Source of the DNA: Escarpia spicata
Lineage: Eukaryota > Annelida > Polychaeta > Sabellida > Siboglinidae
Assembly (NCBI GenBank): GCA_963995525.1
Contig: OZ023213.1
Coordinates: 38,899,258-38,963,257, forward strand
Direction of reading: 5' to 3'
DNA: 64,000 bases
Positions 9,540 through 56,644 of the stretch are shown piece by piece (positions within the stretch are counted from its first letter, which is position 1; each line of letters opens with the position of its first letter). The notes beneath the pieces were generated by a model. That model worked only from the letters and a program-made list of their open reading frames with translations, was not told where the DNA came from and did not search any database. The translations under genes and the position numbers were made by a program.

Positions 9540-12500
9540 TGACATCTTGTCATTTGGGTAATTTAAGTGTTATTAGTACTACATTTTCTAGAACTCATAC
9601 TCACTCATTATGACGCGAGAGTACACCAGGCACTACGATGGGCACTCTAGGGCACGTCTCCAGGGCTTTTTGAATCAGTCGGTGATGTTGATCTAACGTA
9701 CGATGGAGATGACGGATGTTGTACCATATAGTTGCCAGATTATTCATTGCCACATACAAAAGTACTGCATCGCACAACTGTTGGCTCCACCTCAGCTAAG
9801 ACAAAGTTGTTATGTTAAAAATTAAATCCCATTTAAAACAGCAATGGCAGTGCGCTTGCAAGCACCTGTTCCGTGAAACTGCAATCAAAACCATACAAAG
9901 CGAAATTAAATCAAAATATGTGTTGCTATTGTGTCATAAACTATGCCAATAGAATAGATTACTGAACAATCTTCAGGGTAGTTCAATTCAAACTATTCAT
10001 TTTGCATATCCAAACATTTGGATATATGCAAAAAGAAATATTTGGAAGGTTCTTAATCTTCACAGAAGTTGGGAATTTGTAACTGCATTATTATAGAGTA
10101 TTGTACTATGTAGCAAAATATAGTTTCTGAAATTGTCAAAATTGTAACACAATTTCTGTCATTATTCTATGCAAACAAAATGAGTACTTTGTTAGTTACT
10201 ACCCGTTTGGGTAGTAACTCGGGTAGGGGTTAGGCCTAGCTAGTATGTGAAACAACCAGTTAATGTTTTGAGTATGAAAACATCAGCAGGAATTGAACCT
10301 GCTTCACAAATACAAGGCATAACTGGACGAGCATCAACTGTTTTAAAAGCCTAACATGTCAGAGTTTTTATTTAATAATTCACATAAAATTTTGAATAGG
10401 AACTTACCTCTAGCCAAAGCCGATATTATTGCCCAGTTTTCCCTTTTGGGTTTAAAAGTTCACTTTACCACAGTATTCGAGATAAGATAAGGAAAGATGG
10501 GAAGGTGGGGTGTTTTAGTCTGTTCCTGGCACAACATCCTTACTTAGGTTGTTCCTGACTGTAGGTGGTGGCCTCGGTGGTCAGATCTACATCTGTCTCT
10601 GTAAATGCCCTACGACTTCCTGTGAAGGCGGCTCATCTAAATTAGGGTTGGGTTTCTGGCAGTCAGGAAGGTATTTCTGACGAGACAATGTCAGAAACTG
10701 TCATAGACTGGTTTCTGACAGATTTCTGACATCAGAAACTGTCAGAATCTAATACATGCCATATGCATAAATTTATGATTTTGCTAATTGCATAAGCGAT
10801 GAAGCAATGACATGGAAACACTTAGATGACATCTGGTGACAACAGAGCTTGCATCTAGCAACTGTTTTTTCATTACTTTCCACTTTAACAAACTGTTACC
10901 ACACAGCCTTAGCTGGTCTGCCACCATTAAACATGGTGCAAACTAAGATGTTAGTGCTACTAGCACTATTAAAGTTACTATTCACTGATGTCTAAAAAAT
11001 GTTGGTAATGATTTGTACTTCTTTCACGTGTAACAGTATATCTCTATGTGAAGAGGCTACAACAGGTGGCTGGCCAAGCACTGCTGAGTAGAAAGCATTG
11101 GGCCAATCAGTTTACACCTCCATCAAGCATATTGGCAAGTTTAACCTCCCCCCGGGTTAAGTAATTAATGGCACTGTTCATTGTGAGAGCAACGTATGCA
11201 TGTTATGGCTATGACTCACTAATAATAGTGCCTTTTATTATGGACTTCCTGGCACACATAAAAGGATTATGGTCAGAACTGGTAATGCGACCAGTCTTTC
11301 TTCGCAATTTTGTATGGATCTCTTCCTCCTACAAGTGCTATCTTGTGCAAATACCGTATTTTTACATCCCCCGACAATGACTCGATGTACTTTTGTTTAA
11401 CTTTTCTTGATTTAGGATGACAAGCCATACCCACAACCAGTGTTTACGTTTACGACTGTTGCGCTAGCCCATAAAAATTAATGTCAGCTGGAGGCTTAGG
11501 GACTTGGATGCTGGGTTTTGTGCGAACTACGAATAGGGAGGATATTAACTTCGTATTAACTTAGGGTTTCTGGCTGGAAAAAATACTACCATCTGAAGGT
11601 GAACCTTTGTATCGGTCATGTGCAGAAAAGTTGTTTCAGTCATGCGATTGGTATGTTCATAGAACGTACCAATCGCATAATTATCACCTGGTTAACTTAC
11701 AGTGATAGCTAAACAAATTGGCACTTATTTAAACTTTAAAGAGCAATTTTAATTACATAAATAATTTGACACCACTATTAAAGTTTAAACCACCATCAAT
11801 CCACGTACCAACTGTACTAATATCGAGAATGTCCCCTAATAATATCATCCCGAGTTCTCAAATAGAGTAAAGCCTAGTTTAACCCAGTTACAGGTTAAAC
11901 TGGCAAAACTGGGTTAAAAAAGCTAAGCTCAGTCTCAGACAATACTCTTGTCTTTTACAATGGAAAATGTATCAAACCGCGGTAGAAATCGTCCTGCCAG
12001 AAACCTGCCAACCCTGATCGAAATTGTTCCATTAAGTGATTAACTTTGTAACCCTGATTAAAACGGTCCTTCGCTTTCGCGCGTAGGCTTCGGTCAGTAC
12101 CTACCGGCAAAAACTGCGTTTGCGCACACTAATTATTGTACGATTTCCGCGAATTATACGGCCCCGATGGCCTTGAAGTTGACGTGTACTTCACAAATGT
12201 GCTAATTAACAATTCACTTTAAAGCGATGTTAATTCACTCGAACGTTCGATGACAACAAGAATTAAAATGGAGGCGGCACCAAGAAGTTGCACCAGAAAG
12301 AAGTTCGGCCGCATCACTACCTGTTTTTGTCTGCGCGGCTAGTATACTTCCGCCAGAGTATACACAATTTTCAAGTATAAGAGTTTTGCAAACTGCCTTA
12401 CGCAAACATAATATACCGTTTTCACCAACAATTTTTTTAATCGTTCAGCAACATATCAGTATTATTAACCAGAACCACTTATTTCATCAATGGCATACAA

Positions 12501-14522
12501 ACGAAGCGTCAAATAAGTTGATTTTAGTTAAATACTTACAAGATTCGTAAGACGATAATCACTTCACGGCGACGCGCCAAACGGAAGCACTCGGTTTCTG
12601 CCTCATCGTGTTCAAAATCATCACTGTGCGACAAATCGCAACGCATTCACTGTATAAACTCCACAGGCTGTTCGTTAACTTTCCTGTGGTAATTAGGGTG
12701 AATAGTTGCTTATAATTTCGTCCGATAAAATTTAATATTACGGTTGTTTACATCACCGTCACCGATATGGTGCACTGTAGTCACGTGGACTGCGTTCGCT
12801 ATTAAAATACCTGTCAAAAACCTGTTTGTCTCGTTTTAATTTAAGACAAATAACTTTGTTGATAACGAATTATGAACTGGAGCGAAGTTTTGAGAGTAAT
12901 TGGTGCAATGTAGGCACCGCCTTTGTATCGCTATAAACCTACATGACTAATTATGTGCATCGTGCATTTAGAATCTTAGACTAGATTATAAGTTTAGTAC
13001 TCGCGACGCTATAGCATAGCCTTTTCTTTTAAAAAATCTGACGTTTTAATACTTTTATATCCTTAGCTGTGATAATTAAGCCATGTTTAAAAAACTGATC
13101 CAAAGTGTTAACACGTCCTTGTGCTAGGGATTGGTTCTCTACAGAAATACAGTTGGTTCAAAGAATAAAGTGAACAATATTTGACTTTTATGAAATGAAA
13201 AGGAGACACCAGCGACGCCGTACGAAAACACCCAGACACAGCAGAACACGGCAGCGTGCGCTCAATGGGTTATGACTTATAGAGATTTACTTTGACCTTA
13301 TGCCATGTACAAATTAAAATAATTTACATAAATGTGAAGGTCAAGGAGACTCCCATTAATACATAACATTTTGCTAACACGGGAGCCCACTTTTAATAAA
13401 ATAAATAAAATAATAATAACAAATATTTATTGTAATCATATAATTCAATGTTAGTAATGCTTACAAAAATACAAAATTAACACATAATTACATAACATAT
13501 TGTATAGTATTGTGTGTTACAACCATGACAATAATGGATAGTGCAATTGGATTTACAGTTCATAATTAAATAGTTTTTTAATATAAGTGATAAAACCAGG
13601 TAAACTATGTGTGTAAATGCTATCAATGCTAATGTTTGGAATACTGTTTCTATTGTGTTGTGTTTGTGTATATATTTTTTTGTTTAGAAATTTCATCTTA
13701 AATATCATCCAATTAAGAATTTGAGTTTCTTAAAACAACTGGGTCTGTATGTTCATTACATTTACTCACAACAATTATTCTTATCCCTTTTTTAGTAAAT
13801 TAACAACTCGATGCGCTTGGTGACCCCATAATAGAATACGAGTATTGATATGAGGAAGAATGAAGGATGTGTATATTATAGATAATACGTTTTGTTGTAA
13901 ATAATGTTTAAGTTTATTAAAAATTGAAATTGTTTTATTTATGTTTTAGCTATTCTATTTGTATGATTCTGCCAGTTTAAATGATTATTTAATGTAATAC
14001 CTAAGAAATTAAAATAACTTACACAATCAATGGTATCCCCATCTATTTCCAACAAGGGGATTTAAATTTTGTTTAGAAGTAAATTAAATATCATGAATTT
14101 AGTTTTATTTACATTCAATGAATGATTTTTAAACAGTGTAATTCTGGAAGAGGAACGTTAATTTAACACCGTAGAATTATTACTAACAAAACACTCACCA
14201 ATTTGTAACATTATCTGTCAATACTATCACTTATATGTATGGCCATTGTAGAAGTTACCGGGGTATAGACTTACCAATGTTATTAGGGAATGAAACATAA
14301 CGATGACGCTGGTTATTCTCCTCTCCTTGTCACTTTTGAAAATATTGTAACGTGTGTAGGTACGTTGTTGTGTAATATAACACCGGAAGACGTGTAGGTT
14401 TGTTGTATAATATTTCATGTTACAAATGGTGTAAGGCAAGGTGAAATAATTGTCCCCATATATGTTTAATGTTTATATCAATGATTAATTAAGTAATGCA
14501 CTGTTCATAAACATTAGTTTGA
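9540..14522. other. AT-rich intergenic region, no gene seen
   Basis: Almost 5 kb without a supported exon. At 10651-10748 there is a cluster of inverted repeats built from TTTCTGACAG and CTGTCAGAAA. At about 10280-10310 a tRNA T-arm-like stem (AGCAG GTTCAAT... CTGCT on the minus strand) appears without the rest of a tRNA. A 70-codon frame at 11168 has no motif. The remainder is AT-rich, with no LINE or transposase remnant that I could recognise. Confidence 0.5.
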
Positions 14523-14715
14523 GTACGTATAGCCCTGCCTACCTGTTCGTAAAATTAGTCAGTGTACGTACAGCCCCTTGCTAACATACAACAAGCCCTG
14601 AGGTGTCCCTGCGAAAAACAAAATGAAACGCGCGACCAATCACGAGCGCGCTGGGCGTGGCTTAAAACGCCAGTTAGTTTTTCATAAGTGAATCGCAAAG
14701 ATGCAGAAGGTAGGG
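14523..14715. repeat. Inverted copy of the repeat modules at the window start
   Basis: 14523-14575 is the reverse complement of the ACGAACAGGTAGG module at 1-90. 14652-14693 is the reverse complement of the ATTCACTTAT...AAGCCACGCC module at 147-190. The order of the two modules differs between sites (A then B at the start, B then A when this copy is read in reverse), so this is not a simple pair of TIRs. Confidence 0.65.
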
Positions 14716-15812
14716 ACCCATGAAACACTTTTCATGTTTTCAGCAATAAACCAAAACGTTATACTGATTTTTTTATTAAAATTGCACTATCTATCATGTA
14801 AATGTGTATATCCTCTACAATGGTCGTGAAATTTACGAGGCTGGGATATGTCAATTTCCAAATATAATGAGGAAGAAAGGGGAATGTAATCTAGGTAGAA
14901 GGTGCTGCTTAGATTGATTGGTTAAGGATGGAAATAGTGAAGAAACGTATCTAAAAAATTGCATGATTTTATGGTTTCTTGCAAATAACATCAATATTTA
15001 TCTACGCAAAAATGCATCTACATAAAAGTTGCTATTCCTAATTCCCAGTTCATATACAGACATAAGACATTGATGTAGGATGAAGGTTCAAACAGTATGG
15101 TCATTTCAATATATTTTCTTTAAAATTCCCCACGGCCACCAAGAGAGGGGGTGATCTTTGTATTTATTTATTTATGTATTTACTCGAACCAAAAAGTCAT
15201 TTACGCTTCAACATATCGCGTGGTACCAAAAAGTAAAATTTTATAACTTGAAATAAAATATAAAATAATCCACTACGATCATTGTCTTGGCCCTTAGGAC
15301 ATGTTTTATTTCGTTGATGGTAAATTTCTTTGATAGCTAACGACGCGTACGTTATGTTGTATTATGAATAGTTCCAATAATATAAACTCTAATTAATCCG
15401 GGCTATTTTTAATTAAAAAGTTACAAACAAACAAAAACGTTACAAAACAATAAATATGTAACTTTCCAGATCAGAACCTACAAACTCAGTTTAATTTATG
15501 ATGCCGAAGTTTCACCTTATAAAAAAGACAAAAACATTTATAAAAGAAAATGTAGGGCTTTGACAAGACTAATCATTGGCGTGTAGTGGCAACGCCTAGT
15601 TACCGATGACGTCATCGTCTACGTACACGTCTACGTAGACGGCAAGTAAACCCACCACCACGCCATTTGGGCGTTGTCCATGGAAATGACGTTACCGAGT
15701 TCCTCAAAAATATCACTACCAACACCACAGATGTCATAAACACACATTGAGCTAGATCGGGAAGGCGCCAATTCCTCCAGAACGTTCGTTTTGGCACCAA
15801 ATTCGACCAGCC
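14716..15812. other. Upstream region of the kinase gene
   Basis: No gene is visible. An in-frame stop (TAG at 15753) precedes the candidate start codon at 15813. A splice-acceptor-like CCAATTCCTCCAG at 15768-15780 leaves open an additional 5' exon. I cannot identify a core promoter here. Confidence 0.4.
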
Positions 15813-49868
<34,056 letters not shown>

Positions 49869-49878
49869 TGGCAAGGCG

Positions 49879-49884
49879 AATAAA
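49879..49884 (+). terminator. Polyadenylation signal candidate AATAAA
   Basis: Perfect hexamer 11 nt past the kinase stop codon. If used, the 3' UTR would be unusually short; a later signal beyond the CT tract is also possible. Confidence 0.4.
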
Positions 49885-49964
49885 GTCGCAAGTAGAACGT
49901 TACCGATAGGCTAGGCTAGTCTCGCTGGCCATTTCTTTCCACGCTTCTGTAACCATGCAACCCG

Positions 49965-49969
<5 letters not shown>

Positions 49970-50052
<83 letters not shown>
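49970..50052. repeat. (CT)n microsatellite
   Basis: About 80 bp of uninterrupted CT dinucleotides shortly after the kinase stop codon. Confidence 0.98.
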
Positions 50053-50054
<2 letters not shown>

Positions 50055-51915
50055 AAAAAATAATGCCTACATTTATCACTCATTGGACCACTACACGCAA
50101 CCCTTGATCAGTAGTGCGGGGCAACGAGTCGCCACAATTACCAGTAAAGGGAAACAAAAGTCTATTTTTTTTACAAGAGCTTACAAATACTAACAATTTG
50201 CAACTACAATCATAGTATCATGCCAAATTACTAGAACAGACTTGTTGAATACACATCATAATTTAAATTGCCCGGAAAGCACCATTGTAATAGATAGCAT
50301 GACGTCACCAAGGCGCGTGTTGACAGCCCGCAGGTCGCCGAACAGTCAACACACCTGAAGTCATGTCGCTTCAGTAACCCAACAGTTTGGTAACATTTTG
50401 ATGATATTGTCTTAGCTAAATATGTCACATTCGTTTATGTGCCCGTATTGTACCATGTTTATACTCGTGCCCCAGACAGCAGAGCCGGCAGTGATCGACG
50501 TAATTCGTCGGCTTAATTAATCGCCACTTAAATTGTAAAAGTGATCAGACGGCCGCACGTTACACAGTAGCATTTTCTCTGCGCTTATTGGTCAAGCACC
50601 GGGGGAATAATCCAATATGTCAACAAACGGGAACTGTGCGATTATACCAGAATGTACCATTTCGAGAACAAATTCCTAGTAAACATCTGGCGTGATTTTT
50701 ATTGTAGTTTCAAATGGTTAATGTGTAGTGAAACTCTTATATGTGCATAGACAAAACATGCCTTTTGGTTCCATTTAAATACATGCATCCCGTGGTGTGT
50801 CCGTGGTCACGAGTTACTTCCGTAGGCCCAACTCGAGGCTCGCGTGAGGGGTCGTCATATTGACCTATATGTAACACGGAATGTCTGCACCAAAGATACG
50901 TTTTGATTAGTGTCACAATTCTACATAAAGCAAAAGCGAAAACAAATAAAAACGATACATAATAGTCCATGTGATGCATTTGCTAGAGTATTGCACGCGT
51001 TTGGAATTATCATCTAATTGCGCATAGGTGAAAGATTTCTTCTCACATTTCTTGTCAATTGTAACTCCTGATAACACAGCGAAGAGCGTGAATCCCGTTT
51101 CGATCAGCCCGTTGCTCCTTTATTGCCATTGAATCCTATGTAGACGTGACCAAGAAAATAGTTAATTTTAGGACATGCTCATATGACGTGTTTCCTTGTG
51201 TCAACATAACTCTGACAAATCAAGACAAATAAAGCATAAACAATCGCATTGCGTTTGTAATTGATGTGTTCTAATAACCAGTGGTTTGGCTTTTTTCGCT
51301 TTTGAGCTGAGGTTCTCGAGGATCTAAGCATTATAGTAGTGTATTATTATTATAATTTAAGTAAACCTACAGTGTCGGAGCTCTTTTCAAAAATCATACG
51401 ATCATGTAATTTTAAATGTACACTGATCATATTTATTTTCTACATACGTAGTCATGATACACTAATTTTTTTCTTTAATAAATACAGATTAAGAGGATGT
51501 TTTTTGTTTTGAAATAACAAGTGCCGTGCCGTCGCTGCGACGAGGAGATGCAGTAATTAAGAACAGTAATCGCGGCGATATTCTGAACACGATCAGGTAT
51601 CGGATGCAGCAGAACTCACGCTTTTACGCGATGCGATGTGATTCCTCGTGACGTAGACTGAACCCAGTCCACCGTGTAGTGTCATTGTTATACCTACATG
51701 TAGTCTGCAGAACGCTTCTAGGGAATGACCTGTTTACGGGCCCTTTCATGTAACTCATTCAGTAAATTTCGTGTCCTAGGACCTAAATGACACATAAGGC
51801 TTTCACAAGGCGTTTATTGTACTCCACATCAGCTGATAGGCCTTCCTTTTATTTTCCACTGTCCATCTCCGTGTGTCTTTCGGGCAACCTCTTCTCCGTC
51901 TGTCCAGCACAGAAC
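50053..51915. other. Intergenic stretch, no gene seen
   Basis: Short frames only. I found no motif, exon series or transposon remnant that I can defend. Confidence 0.5.
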
Positions 51916-51919
51916 TATC

Positions 51920-52310
51920 TTGGACAGTACACCAGCGGGGTTCGCCAAATGTGCCCTTGCTATGTCATCTTCGTTTCTTGATATTTGTGGCCATGGATGG
52001 TCAGTTTGTCAATTTATATAAATGTTATGTCTCTTTCTACTAAGCCATTTAAATGTATATGTTATGCTGATGACACGACCCCTACTAGCACATTAAATAG
52101 TTTTGACGGTCCAGATATCCAAATCCAAAGTAATAATGTAAACATCAAAACATCATTAACGTGTAAACATCAGTAACTGGCTAAAAGCGAACAAACTCTC
52201 ATTAAATGTCAAGAAAACTAAATTCATGACATTTCATATGCCTCAGAAGAAAACTGGTATTCCCTTGTTGAAAATAGATGGGGAAAGCATTGACTGTGTA
52301 AGTGATTTAA
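51920..52310 (+). mobile_element. LINE reverse-transcriptase fragment
   Basis: The plus strand encodes CICYADDTTP (the RT catalytic YADD) and, after a frameshift, WLKANKLSLNVKKTKFMTFH and LLKIDGESID, which is the classic sequence following the catalytic motif in jockey/CR1-type LINEs. Both ends are truncated. At about 52312 unrelated sequence begins (CTTTGGGCCGAAGGTCCAAG), possibly another small repeat. Confidence 0.8.
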
Positions 52311-52311
52311 T

Positions 52312-54530
52312 GTTGAGTCCTTTGGGCCGAAGGTCCAAGGGACTATTGCCATCACTCTGCGTCCGCCGTCCGCCGTTAGCTGCCGTATCTCGTAGCTCAG
52401 AAACTGTTCAGCAACTTTGTTTTCAAATTTTGCATACACATATCTTACGGTACTACCACTATGTAGCAGAAATCTGTATTTGATTTAATCATTCTAAGGG
52501 CACCTCAGGGGCCCCCAGAGTGCAAAAGTATTACATTGTCTGGTAATGTGGTTTTGAGAAGGGCCCTTGAGACCACCCACAACAGTAGATTTTGTGTATT
52601 GTGCCAGAAACAGTGGCCAGCCTCACTCCACTCTGCATTGTTCCATTGAGAACTTGACTAATCTTTAATTGGTCACAGGCAGAGCAGACACATTTGACCC
52701 CTGTTAAACTCAGTTGCCTGCAGCTTTTAAAGTGTATCTTCAAAACTATTGATTTTCTATAATTGCAAGTTATGCTTATTTTGATGTTCATTTAAGTATT
52801 GTAAAATGGTGTGACTGTCGTGTCTATTGGTTAAAGATGTATTGTCACCTGTAGGTGACAAAAATAAACAATTAATATTCTGGGCAACTAGTTTGACTTT
52901 TTGAGTTTTTTGATTTGCATTAGTATAGTACCTCATTTTCGTGAATGGTGTATTTATGTGTTCGTTTGTCTGGGATCAAAAGGTATCTCACTAGCTGCAG
53001 TTTCACTTTCAGGTTTTTCACTGAGTTTTTCAAAGTGGTTCATATACTTATTCAGTGAAATATTCCCACATTTTTCACTGCTATTACTTGCTTTATTAAG
53101 TATATCCCAATATTCTGCAGGCTTGCTATGTTTTAGGTTGTGCAAGTTTTAATGTAACTGTTTATGGTAGCAATTTTATATATGTTTTATAAAGCATTTA
53201 TACCCACTAGCCAATTCTCTTAACTCTGCATTAGCTTCGTCATTTTTTATTTTCGTTAGTTTACCTTTTGCTCTCAAATAATCTGTCCTCTTAGTTTTAC
53301 ACATGAAGACATAATCTGGCATAACTTGCTAAGTCTTTGTAGCAGCACACTTGTACTTCCAGTGTATCATTGCAATATAACATACACACTGTGTGCCACA
53401 TTTGAATGTCATGCATGTAATATTTCCATGCAATCCATTTGCATATATAATATAAAACTTCAACAGCCGTTTTCTTCATTTTCACTTTTTGACCCTTACC
53501 ATGTTCAATGCTACATAACTTCGGCAATTTTTGTAGCAGTCATAATTTTTGAAACCGTGTAAAGCACCCTACCTAACCTTTACAAGAATGTAAAAAAACA
53601 ATGTTAACATTTTTCCGACTTATTACTCATTTGGTCAGCCGGGGTCACATATCGACGTATTAGTCCAAATGACTTCAGAGCCTTTTGGCCCATTTTCTGG
53701 GAACAACATTAGTCATTTAAACTGGCAGAGTCATACGAATAAAATAGCTAACAAAATAAAAAAAACAAATGGAATGAATTTTTTATAAACTTAAACACTT
53801 TTTTATTACAAAAACATACTACCTACTATGTACACATCCCTCATTCTTCCTCATATTAATTATCGTATTCTGTTAAGGGATCATCAAGCACATCAAGTGT
53901 TTTATTTACAAAAACAAGAATAAGAATAATTTCTTCGAGTAAATATAATGCACATACATATCCGATTTTTAAAAAAAATTCCTAAAATTGGGTTATATTT
54001 ATAAAACGAAACAACTGCAATTTTACTATATATTAGGTAATCACAATCTACATGAATATTTCTGCCACATCCCTTATTTACACATTCTTGAAATCCATCT
54101 ACACTACACATGAGGAATAAATAACCTTTTTATTCCCATATTCAATCATGAATATGCCAAAAAACATATACGACACAACATAAAACAAACAGTTACCAAT
54201 ATTCAAAGGACTATCATTGATAACATTTAATTTATACACATAGCCTATATGGTTTCATAACTGAAATTAAAAACTACTTAATTATTAACTATAAATGCCA
54301 TTGTGGTATCCATAATTGTTATAAATGTAATATATAGTAGTATTATACAATATGCTATATAATTACATAACTGTATTTATTAACATTGAATTGTGATTAT
54401 TATGTCTATATACCATTACTATTTACTAATTTGATTTGTTATTTGTTACGAGGGCTTCCATGTTAGCGACATGTTGTCTTAATAGGAGCCTCCTTGACAT
54501 TACATTTATGTTAATTATTTCAATTTGTAC
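52312..54530. other. AT-rich intergenic stretch, no gene seen
   Basis: The first 300 bp may be a small non-autonomous element (palindromic CCTTTGGGCCGAAGGTCCAAGG). The rest is AT-rich without recognisable coding. Confidence 0.45.
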
Positions 54531-54542
54531 ATTTATGTATGT

Positions 54543-54543
<1 letters not shown>

Positions 54544-54587
<44 letters not shown>

Positions 54588-54593
54588 TGTCTG
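54544..54593. repeat. (TGCC)n microsatellite
   Basis: About 12 tetranucleotide copies of CTGC, adjoining the 3' side of the antisense LINE fragment. Confidence 0.95.
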
Positions 54594-54599
54594 AGGCAA

Positions 54600-55410
54600 G
54601 TGCTCCTGTTTACATATTTTGTGATTTCCGACACCTGCCAGTCATTGGCCAAGATGAACAACAACTGAAAAATAATGCATTCTTCCTTTACTCCAGATTT
54701 GATCTTGAAGCTGTCTACCAGGTGGTTGTTATATGCAACTTGACATTGTAGGCCTACATCTGTGTAGAGTATCTTGATATCATTTACAATAGTCTGTGGA
54801 TCTCGTAATAACGTAGTATTTTCCACAAGGAATCTATGTGAATAGTGTTTTATGTAAGACACTACTTCTGTGCAGGTTGTCAAATGTCTTTTCGAAGTCA
54901 ATGAATGCAGCGTGGATGGTACTGTTCCATTCAGTTGTTTATTCTAAGATCTGCCTTAATGTGAATATGTGATTTGTGCAAGACTTGCCTCTTCTGAAAC
55001 CGACTTGCTGCTGTCTAAGAATAATTTCAAATAGCTGCTGATATTCTCTTCAGAATAATGCGACTGAAGATCTTGCATGTCTGTGGTACCAAGATGATAC
55101 CCCGCCAGATGTTGCAGTTTTCCAAAACGCCTTTGGTAGATTGATGATAGTGTCCGTCTTCCATTCGTTTGGTGTATTTTATTCATCCCAGATATGTTCC
55201 TCTGCTTTCAATATTTCAACACAAATGCTGTCATGCCCTGGCGTTTTTCCGTTCTTCTGAGTTGACTACTCGGGACTTCTACTTCTGTGATCTGGTGGAG
55301 GTTGATCGCAATGTCCTCTGCTGCCTCAGAAATGTCATAGATGGTGGGTGGGTCCGCATGGTTGGGAATGGTTGAGAAATGTTCCATCTATACGCCTTCT
55401 CTGAGACGGA
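54600..55410 (-). mobile_element. Decayed LINE reverse-transcriptase fragment
   Basis: The minus strand reads GKLQHLAGYHLGTTDMQDL (like the NWRGI.LLS...K block) and then, after stops, MEQYHPRCIH (VDFEKAFD region), IKILYTDVGLQCQVAYNN and SFKIKSGVKEECIIFQLLF (like the V..GVRQGC.LSPLLF block). The order fits an RT of the RTE-like or related LINE type. It is heavily mutated. Confidence 0.7.
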
Positions 55411-56640
55411 TGTGATGACCATTCATTTGTTGCTTTCAGTCGGACGTTCTGATTGGGCCCTGTATTTCATGTCAGCTTCTTTGTTATTTTGTAGAACGAC
55501 TGCATCTCCTGCCTCTTTTTTGTTGCTTCTGACTACGTGGCTAGATTATCACGGTAGGTACGTTTGTACTGTCTGGCACTTTTCACTATTTCCTTGAAAG
55601 TCTTTAAGTCTTGTGGACTTTGTAGTGAGCAGCCGTTTCTTTATTTCCGTCCTTTGGTTTTTGTCCCAGGTTCCTGTGGAAACTCATTGTTCTTTATTTA
55701 TATAATAAAGCGATACATTATTTGTGGGCACTTTCACGTAAAATGTACACAAAATTATACGATTATACGTCCCATGATGGTTAAGTAATACAAGTGTTCG
55801 AATTATTTATATTATATAATTTCCAAAGCTAAGTACTATATTACATCACCACCAAACAATTTGGAACATGACGTTACTTAGATTTCCAAAAAAAAATGGG
55901 TGTCAGCGTTTCAATATTGTTGGGGTTCCTGGTGAGTACATACACATTTGTATTTAACGGAAAATGTACCATTAAGTATAAGTCGAGTTTTATCGTAGTA
56001 ACTACTCTATTTTATATCAAATATGTAACGAGCAATTTAATTAAAAAAAATTGCTGGACAACTTGCTTCATTGTATTGCAGTCAGATCGTAACCTGAACA
56101 AAGAATGAACTGGGACTGGGTAAAATCCAAAATGGCATACTACGCAAATGTTTGGTAACAAGTATTTGACGTTTGGCCTGTAGATTCCCCACTGAAGCCA
56201 TTGCATAATGACCACACTGAATCAGTAAATACAAGACCAGGGGGAACAGTTGAGAGTATAAGAGAATGTCAGAGTTACGCAATAAAGATAGTGGATCGCA
56301 TAACAAAATTAGGATCAAGTCAAAAATGGCGTCTTACCAAAACAACATGCGCGGCTTCATTAATTAAATATCGTACGTTCAAACATTGTTAATAATATGT
56401 TTTCAAAACAATCCACTTGATGGCGCCACCACATATAACAGCTTTTCGTGGTTATTTTGGGCTGGGATTGGCTGAATTGAACTGTCAGTTTTCGGGCGGG
56501 TTTCGCCGACATGAGGTATAATTGGTTAATAGTATTATTGGAATGCGACCAATATTTAACAAGACAAGATATAGTTACAGAAATTGCTATGCAAAGCAAC
56601 AAATTTGGCGCATGCACGAGGACTATGGGCTTAACACGTC
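55411..56640. other. Intergenic stretch, no gene seen
   Basis: Only short unsupported frames; no repeat family recognised. Confidence 0.45.
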
Positions 56641-56644
56641 CATT

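Noticed and set aside
10270..10350. tRNA gene on the minus strand
   Set aside because: Only a T-arm-like stem and a weak B-box are present; acceptor and D arms cannot be formed.
11168..11380. 70-codon gene candidate
   Set aside because: No motif, no splice partner and composition like the surrounding DNA.
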